From positions 88,108,104 to 88,172,103 of the forward strand of contig NC_088910.1 of NCBI RefSeq assembly GCF_963576675.1: a DNA stretch of 64,000 nt, written 5' to 3'. This DNA comes from Euphorbia lathyris. Taxonomy: Eukaryota; Streptophyta; Magnoliopsida; Malpighiales; Euphorbiaceae. Shown piece after piece: positions 57,501-64,000 of the stretch; position 1 is the stretch's first letter, and each line of letters begins with the position of its first letter. The notes below the pieces were generated by a model. It did no database searches. It saw nothing but the letters and a program-made list of their open reading frames with translations, and had not been told where the DNA came from. Position numbers and translations under genes: made by a program.

Positions 57501-57760
57501 GGAGCATGGTGCTGTTATACAATTTCTAGCAGTGTCAGGGTTCTAATGTTGTTGTTCGTAGTGCATTGCAAGTGCAACATGAAGATATGTGGTCGTTCCC
57601 GAAGGTTGGTTGGATTTAAGCTAATGTCGATGTGCCCTTGATATCGTCCAAAAGGGGGTAGACATTGGGGTTGTTTGCTGAGATTCTTTAGGTCGTGTTA
57701 CTAAGTGCTAGACACAAGTTTTTGCCGAAAATTGATCGCATTTGATGGCGGAAGTCATTA

Positions 57761-57974
57761 ATATTTCTACTATATTAATTTATCAAACATTACGAAACAT
57801 TAAAGTAATTTTTTTTTAAAATAAACACTGTAAGTAATTTATGATAGAACGGTAAACTTGTCAGTTTGTATATAGTTATTTATTGAATTAATTTTTTTAA
57901 TATACTATTCATTTTGTCTATATAAATTCAATAGTGCATAGACTAATAAACTATAAACCACATATTTTGCTTGT
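57761..57974. other. AT-rich spacer between two LINE relics
   Basis: Contains a partial copy of the inverted-repeat sequence described at 51,050-51,230 and 59,907-60,080. No gene. Confidence 0.45.
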
Positions 57975-59906
57975 TAATGGTATCTCATCCATTCTAGGAG
58001 TTTGACAGCCTCTTAATACTGGAAGATATCTTGGAATTCCTTCTTTAGTTGGAAGAAAGAAAAGAGCGATTTTTGCCCATCTTAAGGACAAGCTTTGGAA
58101 AAAACTACAGATTTGGAGGGGGAAGTCTTTGTCTAAAGCAGGCAAGGCGACTTTGATCAGGGCTGCAGGACATGCAATCCCGGTTTATTACATGAGTTTT
58201 TTTCTTGTTCCGTTGTCGACTGTGGAGGAGCTACAAAGAATGTTAAACTCATTTTGGTGGGGCAATCGGAAGGATGGGGCCCGGTGTATCAATTGGATGT
58301 CTTGGGATAAGATGTGTGTCTCCAAAGACGGAGGTGATTTGGGATTTAGGGACTTCACTGCCTTAAATTTAGCATTATTGGGTAAACAAGGATGGCGCCT
58401 TCAGTCATCTCCAGATTCTCTAGTTAGTAAAGTATACAAAGCCAAATATTATCCAAATGGGGATTTCTTCAAGCTAGGTTGGGTCACTCACGTAGTTACA
58501 TATGACGGAGTATCTGGAGCTCTCAATTTTTGCTTCAAAGAGGGATCAGATGGAAAATTGGAGATGGTCGGAAGATCAATGTGTGGAAAGATCAGTGGTT
58601 ACATGATGAACATTGTCAGAAGATAACCTCACTTATGCCTGAAGGGATGGATGAGTTGACAGTTAGTGATCTATTTATTCCTTGTTCCCTTGACTAGGAT
58701 ATGGAGTTACTACAAGAGCTCTTCTCGGAACATGACATTACCGCCATTTGTAGATCAACTATACGGACAAGGGGAAGAACAGATAAATTTTTTTGGCATG
58801 CATCTAGAGATGGTATGTACTCTGTCAAAAGCGCGTACAGGCTGGCAACTACAGTAATGACAAACGATGATGATTTGAGAATAGAGGGTTCTTGGGAAGT
58901 AATTTGGACGGCTGATTTCCCATATAAAGTGAGGTTCTTTTGTTAGCGTTTATTGCGTGATTGCATTCCTACTCGAGTGAAAAGCAGAAGTAGAGGAGTA
59001 AATATTGATGATGGCTGTGTTTTTTTGCTCGCTTGACATCGAGGATGTTTGGCACCTGTTCTGGCTTTGCCCGAAGGTACAATATTTATGGAGGGAGGCT
59101 GGTCTCTTTGGCACGATCGCAACTGCTGCTGCTTATGCAGAAAATTTTTTCGACTTATTTTTTCTGTTTTGCAGGTCCGCATGCGTGGCGAAATTGGAGA
59201 AATTCATGACGTTGCTTTGGAGTTGGTGGAGGTCCCATAACGACTTCTTGTGGCGTCAAGCGAGCTTGACAGTAGCTCAGATCATAGCAGGCGGAACTAG
59301 GTGCCTCACGGATTGGAAAACAGCACAGGCTCGACGAGCAGTTCTAGGTCTTCGTTCATCCTCAACCCCCTGCGATACACAGTGGCACCGACCAGTAGCG
59401 AACTCGGTGTCCTGTTGCAAGGATTTTAGTTCATTTACTCTTCTTGGCAGGTCCGGTTGTAGCGCAGTAATTAGAGACCCAAATGGCTATTTTCTTACGG
59501 CTCGGACGGACCTGACTGACGGACTAATGGAGATCAGGGAAGGGGAGACGTGGGCACTGCTACAGGCTCTCACTTGGGCGATTAACCTGGGCTATTCTGA
59601 TGTTATTTTTGAAACGGACTCCCAGTTTACTCACATCATATTGATCATTCAGAGTTTGGCGACCTTATATCTCAATGTCGTTCCTTACTTTCAGCAAATA
59701 GCGGATTTTCTGTCCATTTTCTTAGAAGGCATGCTAATAGCTTAGTCCATGTGTTTGCACGGGCGGCTTCTCAATATGCTAGCCCTAAAATTTTTGACGT
59801 ATTACTGAGTTTTATTCCATTATCTGTACTAGGCTTTTGTCCCTTTTTTTTTTTGGTAGGGAGGCTTTTGTCCTATTTTGATTCATTAATGAATTTCTCT
59901 TAAAAA
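57975..59906 (+). pseudogene. 5'-truncated LINE: RT thumb, zinc-binding region, RNase H
   Basis: Starts within RT with pieces of GRYLGIPSLVGRKKRA-type sequence, then SKAGKATLIRAAGHAIPVYY (58,129 onward), LNSFWWGNRKDGARCINW and GDLGFRDFTALNLALLGKQGWR. The zinc-binding RT region (about 58,700-59,070, including DVWHLFWLCPKVQYLWREAG) and an RNase H-like domain (about 59,440-59,740: REGETWALLQALTWAINLGY, FETDSQ) follow. The frame shifts at several sites. The 3' end is TCTCTTAAAAAA, a LINE-type tail. It is a different, better-preserved family than the relic to its left. Confidence 0.75.
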
Positions 59907-60080
59907 AGCATATATATAAATTAATTAATGATAGAAAGGTAAGTGTTTGTAATTTTATATAAAATTTAATTATTAATTAACAGAACCATGGATAAACGGA
60001 CTAAGTAGTTATTTTTCTCATAACTCACGGACTCTACAGTGTATTTTGAACTAACTCGTGAAATATGTGCACTAAAAATA
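59907..60080 (-). repeat. Right arm of the inverted repeat flanking the LINE cluster
   Basis: On the minus strand it gives GTGCACATATTTCACGAGTTAG, AATACACTGTAGAGTCCGTGAG, ATAACTACTTAGTCCG and CTATCATTAATTAATTTAT, matching 51,050-51,230 in order. A partial third copy is near 57,840-57,880 (ATGATAGAACGGTAAACTTG). Confidence 0.55.
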
Positions 60081-60795
60081 TTTATTTTATAAAAACTACT
60101 TAATTTGATGAAACCATTTAATATTTATTTTGTTGAAATTATTAAAAAATTATTATTATATTTATTTAAATATTATTTAATCGAAATGATGTAAGATAGT
60201 ATATGCATATTTCATTATCTTGTGATATTTTTAATTTATTTTTTAAAGTAAAAATGTTTAGGTATTTATCCAAATATCCGTACTAGATACTAGATTGCAC
60301 TGAAACGGAATCTTCGAATGAAAATTCAATTTTATAAATCCCCGAATTTCAGTGTGGTACTGAAGATGATTTCTAAACCTCAAAAAGCCCTTCATACATA
60401 CATTAGTTAGGTGTAAATGGTCAGCCAGCATAAGTTGATGAAACTTGGCAACTGCAATAAAGAAAACGGCAGCTGCTCAATTGCTGGCTCGGGTTTCATT
60501 TATTATCTTTCTATGGATCAATACTAGATCAGCTCCAGTTTCAGTATTCTCCCTACCTCTTCCAGGACATTTACTCATAAAATTTAGGTTTTTAAAATCA
60601 TTGATGTCCTCAATTAAAATCAACAAGCCAATAATTTTAGAAACCATTATACAACACAATGATCTGTCACAGCAGGACTCCATTACTACCATAACAGAGG
60701 TTCATTCATAACAGAATGGCGATTTCTACTCTACGCAGACTAACAGACCGAAACCTCTCCCCCTACTTAAAGAAACACATGATCTAATGCTGCTC
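60081..60795. other. Spacer and probable 3' region of the acidic-protein gene
   Basis: 60,081-60,420 is AT-rich and empty. 60,430-60,795 lies just downstream of the stop codon at 60,796 and probably holds that gene's 3' untranslated region; no poly(A) signal is asserted. Confidence 0.4.
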
Positions 60796-62651
60796 TCACT
60801 TCCTCTTCTTTGAAGGTGGCTGGGGAACCTCTTCATCCTCTTCTTCCTCATCTTCGTCCTCTTCTTCATCACCATCATCGTCGTCATCTTCATCACCATC
60901 ATCATCGTCGTCATCATCATCCTCATTATCGCTTGCTCCTTCTCCATTGGCTTCAGGATCGTCCTCAGGATCTGCTTCCTCATCACCTTCTTCGGCAGAG
61001 AAATCTTCGTCACCTGCATCATCATCATCCTGCTCTGCATTGTCATCATCTTCGTCGTCATCGTCATCTTCTGTATCACTAGCATCTTTGTTTTCTGCAT
61101 CAGGTTGCTGCTTCTTGAAAAGTTCATCCAAAGGAAACCTGCAAAAGAAGTTTTACAGGCTGTTTTGACCAATTATGCTCAACAAATTATTCATAAATGA
61201 GACTAGCTATTAAATTCATCTTTTTTACCTCTCATCCAGGAAAGTGGGCACTGGTGATGAATATATATCATCCAGCAAAGTTCCAGCCTAGAAACGACAT
61301 CAACCAAATCAAGCAAGCAGTTAGGAACCACGGACAGTAAAAGAGATAGAGGAGCTAGTGGATAAGGAAGATGAAGAATCCAAGGTAAGTGAATATATGA
61401 CAGTTGGTTTGATTTGATTTATATCTCCGACCATGGTTGATCTTGGTCAGAACAGTGGAGGAAATCTCTAACAGGAAATACAGCCAAAAGGATTCACAAC
61501 TTGACATGTCAAAAACTTGCTAAACATATATTTCAACTCAGCAAGTCCGATAACTTTTCGAAATGACACACAAGTGGAAGAGAATTATTTTTATAATATT
61601 TGCATTCACAGATGCAACTGATAGCACTTCTGAAGCAAGCATGTTCAAACAAAGGCAGATGTGTATCCATATGCCGCACAAAGAATACATTGTCTACATC
61701 ATAGAACTTAGGTCTGTTTTCTCAGATATAAAATGAAATTCTAGCTGCTGAATCTCTAAATTTTCTTATTCCTAGAAATGCAAACGAAAAAATTGAATTT
61801 GATAGCAACAACATTGCAAAGGTTTTAAAAAGATTAAAAAATAATTTTACATATATAGAGAGCACCAAACTATGGAGAGCAATGCCCAGGACAAATTCAA
61901 AACCAGAAAAAGTAATACATATGAACAAGTATGCTAGTTTATGAAGACTAAATACCAAAAATGTAGGACCTCCAAAGCATGTCCAGGTATTAATAGAAAG
62001 AGCTGCTCTAAATTCTCAACATCAACTATTGTAGAATTATCATTTCTCTGCTATAGGAAAAATTTCAGACTAATTGCAATACCTCTTTTAAGAAAGCCAA
62101 AAATTATTATGATTATGAAGCCAGCACAACTAGCTAATCAACCACATAAAAGAGGAAATAAACATAAGCAAATAGTTAAACAATAATTGAAGGAATGTAG
62201 TATTAGAAATTCCTAATAACCTCATTTTCTTAAATTTATGCAAGAATAAATTGTCCCACAAAGAATTATTTAAGAAATACTACTCTGGAAGAACAGGGAA
62301 AGCAAACAGTATCCTCTACAAATAGCCAAGATATCAAAGGAGAACTTCAAAAGCAAATCATGAGTAAAAGCCAGAAATTTCAGTACACAGGTTCCCACCA
62401 TAATGTGAGTCAACATATCCCTAATTTACATAAACCCTAAGCTAAAAGCAACTAGAAGAAGAAATGACAAAAACAATAGACAGGAAGAGCCGCAAGTAAA
62501 CAGAGTAAAAGTAGGGTAACAGAAATTATACAAAAAAGACGACGCAGGCAAGAGACTTGAAAGCGGAAATAGCAGTCTCCACCATCATAGCCTCCATGAC
62601 AGAGCAAGACCACATTTTAGTCCCGGAAGAATTGACACTATCCACCTCCAT
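60796..62651 (-). CDS. Acidic Asp/Glu-rich plant protein, three exons, function unknown
   Basis: Coding exons, minus strand: 62651-62532 (120 nt), 61287-61229 (59 nt) and 61138-60796 (343 nt), 522 nt in all, giving 173 residues plus stop. Junctions GT-AG: TTTTTT|GTATAA to TTTCTAG|GCTGG and GATGAGAG|GTAAAA to TTGCAG|GTTTCC; both keep the frame. Residues 1-40 include KMWSCSVMEAMMVETAISAF, a hydrophobic helix-like segment. Residues 41-70 read AGTLLDDIYSSPVPTFLDER then FPLDELFKKQ. From about residue 75 the chain is almost only Asp and Glu, and it ends PPSKKRK, a possible nuclear signal. The start is the first in-frame ATG. Such proteins carry generic database names and the role is unknown to me. 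Exon 1's donor is inferred from frame and from the smooth join. Confidence 0.75.
61139..61228 (-). other. Intron 2 of the acidic-protein gene
   Basis: 90-bp GT-AG intron; its position within the Arg codon (AG|G) keeps DER joined to FPLDELF. Confidence 0.7.
61288..62531 (-). other. Intron 1 of the acidic-protein gene
   Basis: 1.24-kb phase-0 intron with a GTATAA donor. It contains no supported frame; a short frame at 61,722-61,958 is chance. Confidence 0.6.
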
Positions 62652-63262
62652 TGCTACTGAAGCAGAAAATGCTATACTCCACGAAAGTAGTCGAGAAGAA
62701 AAAAGGAAAAGGCGGAAGGGAAGGATCTTGATTTGGCTTTGTATGGTGGGTCTGGCCGTCTGGGTCTGGCTAGGGTAAACCCTAGGGTTTTGGTCCAATT
62801 AGGGGTTTTGATATTCGCACCTCAATTTCTTTGTTTCCAGAGTTTTCGCATTCTACAGTCGCGTGGATTAATAGTAGTGAGTATTATATTTTTTTTTTAC
62901 TTTGGATATTAAGCTGGAAAGTCGGGTCAGTATCCGACATAGTATTAAAGTGTCTTCTGGCCCATTTTGATTATCAATGTTAACCAATCTAAGTTCGCCG
63001 CGTGTGGAAGAAATGTTGGGAGATTAAAGATATCAAGGTAAATTTCACTCTTTAACTCAAACTAACTCTTTTCAAAAAAAAAAAAAAAAACACTTAAAGC
63101 ACGGTCTATCTAAAGTTTTATCATTTAGCCTCTAAATTTATTATTTGGACACATTTAGCCATGATCTATCCCAATCGATGATTGCATCCAATTAGTATTA
63201 AAATTTAACCGAATTGTTATCTCATTGATAAGTACGATATTTTGACACTTAAACTTGAAAAA
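62652..63262. other. Upstream region of the acidic-protein gene and spacer
   Basis: 62,652-62,800 should be the 5' untranslated region (frame open but no ATG), followed by the promoter. An AAACCCTAG-type word at 62,778-62,788 is a common plant promoter/leader motif, the telo-box-like AAACCCTA. 62,880-63,262 is AT-rich with an A-run at 63,077-63,093. Nothing else seen. Confidence 0.45.
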
Positions 63263-64000
63263 ACAAACAAACAGCCCCACAAACTAACCCGGGATTAGCC
63301 TAGAAAAGCTAACCCCCACCAGATCATCCGAAAGCAACGAAAAAAGGAAGTCTGAAAGAGAAGAGAAAATTGAGACTCCCAACATCCTCACATGGCCCTC
63401 AGCAGCAAGGCGGTCTGCCACCTTGTTCTGCTCCCTGAAGACATGTCCAAAGTTTATGGTATCGAAGGAAGAACACAATCTTTTGATCTTTTTAACTAAA
63501 TTTTGGCTGCCTAAACACATAGCCTTATTATCAGAGATCATTTTAACCGCTTCGAGGTTGTCAGATTCCACGAGCAGTCTTTTCAAACCCAGATTTTTGG
63601 CGAGCCTAAGCCCAGAGAAGATCCCCCAGAGCTTAGCAGTGAAGGAAGAACCCACCCCCAGATTCTGAGCAAAGCCAGACACCCAAGCACCACCAGCATC
63701 CCTCAAAACACCTCCAGCCGTAATTCTACCGCCCACAAGGCACGAGCCATCAGTATTTAACTTCACTATCCCTTCACCCAGTCTACTCCATCCAAATAGA
63801 TGAACCACATTCCTCTGGATAGTACTAGATAAATTCTCCTCCTTGAAGCTATTAATAATAGTATTAATTTTTTTAGAGAAAAAATCAAGTAAATTAGGAA
63901 TAACAATAGCTCCTTCTCCAAAGATATCAGCATTCCTCCATTGCCAAAGCTGGTGACAGACTACGGCAAAGAGGATAGCATCATGCTCCAGCTCAGGCAA
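63263..64000 (-). mobile_element. Second copy of the 15-36 kb LINE family (3' end, cut by window)
   Basis: A minus-strand frame open from the window edge to 63284 (238 codons visible), closely matching 15210-16000. It carries the end of the zinc-binding region, then RNase H (VKLNTDGSCLVGGRITAGGV, KLWGIFSGLRLAKNLGLKRL, VESDNLEAVKMISDNKAM) and the C-terminal EQNKVADRLAAEGHVRMLGV, which the other copy has lost. After the stop the non-coding tail matches the other copy up to GGCTAATCCCGGG and a GTTTGTTTG run. The Glu expected in the ELW motif is Lys here (TAKLWGIF), which would impair the RNase H. The start lies beyond 64,000. Confidence 0.85.

Larger units (their letters stand above)
51620..57760 (+). 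pseudogene. LINE relic (ORF1 to RNase H), interrupted by a MULE-like element
   Basis: Plus-strand remnants in LINE order. About 51,985-52,290 is a DUF4283-like ORF1 piece (PLWIHVYNVPMGYISLTLGR, GKFIEYDSKNNSGSW). About 54,640-55,220 holds endonuclease blocks (FGDYNDL, PLHGHEYTWGKN, QEWLDRAFVTSKWW). About 55,620-56,290 is RT (SMHPNKSPALYG, ILAKVLSNKLK, STFVPGCSSIDN, FKIDISKAYDCIKWSYLR, GLCQRDPLSPYMF). After that come heavily broken RT and RNase H pieces to about 57,750. Stops and shifts are dense, so this copy is much older than the LINE at 15-36 kb. The MULE-like insert at 52,840-54,503 lies between ORF1 and ORF2. Confidence 0.75.

Noticed and set aside
60947..61168. Plus-strand Ser-rich and His-rich frames
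   Set aside because: They mirror the Asp/Glu codons of the acidic-protein exon on the other strand and are compositional artefacts.

Overview
This window is nuclear DNA of a flowering plant, most likely a eudicot. It is AT-rich and intron-containing, it carries two plant-type genes on the minus strand, and most of the rest is retrotransposon and DNA-transposon sequence in several layers of insertion. No bacterial, organellar, rRNA, tRNA or CRISPR features were recognised. Coordinates were worked out by eye from splice signals, target-site duplications (TSDs) and protein motifs; no database search was possible.

Genes. (1) A complete ten-exon polyamine oxidase gene (7541-14383, minus; 489 residues) of the peroxisomal PAO2/PAO3/PAO4 type. 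It ends in the peroxisomal signal SRM, uses one GC-AG intron, and carries a 292-bp miniature LTR element in intron 2. (2) A three-exon gene (60796-62651, minus; 173 residues) for a protein with an ordered N-terminal third and a very long Asp/Glu tail ending in KKRK. Its function is not known to me.

Transposon layout. Positions 360-1634 hold a worn LINE end. A Mutator-like element with a perfect 9-bp TSD lies at 2142-3596, and a small inverted-repeat MITE with a long hairpin lies at about 5418-5857. Positions 15053-36575 are a minus-strand LINE of about 6.2 kb that was split by a 15.3-kb Sirevirus-like Ty1/copia element (19682-35005, TSD CTCTC). That copia element was itself hit by a solo LTR in the integrase (23427-24578, TSD AAAAC). 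A strange 2.35-kb element with LTR-like TG...CA ends in inverted orientation sits in its reverse transcriptase (26112-28460, TSD GAAAG). Downstream of pol the copia element has an extra env-position reading frame of about 1,000 codons, preceded by what looks like its own TATA box.

Farther right, 37302-44400 is a decayed Ty3/gypsy element whose 5' LTR was hit by a copia solo LTR (37499-39309, TSD TGTAC). Positions 48601-49715 form a long-TIR element that appears to have captured a GDSL-lipase exon. Positions 51620-57760 are a LINE relic containing a MULE-like element that in turn contains a Tourist-like MITE (53135-53520, TSD TTA). Positions 57975-59906 are another LINE tail. The window ends inside a second copy of the 15-36 kb LINE family (63263-64000).

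The TSDs let the insertion order be read directly. For the central nest it is LINE, then Sirevirus, then the two LTR-type insertions. The two host genes are physically unrelated to the mobile DNA apart from intronic insertions. Their reading frames stay intact across every predicted splice junction, which suggests they are the only functional protein genes here.
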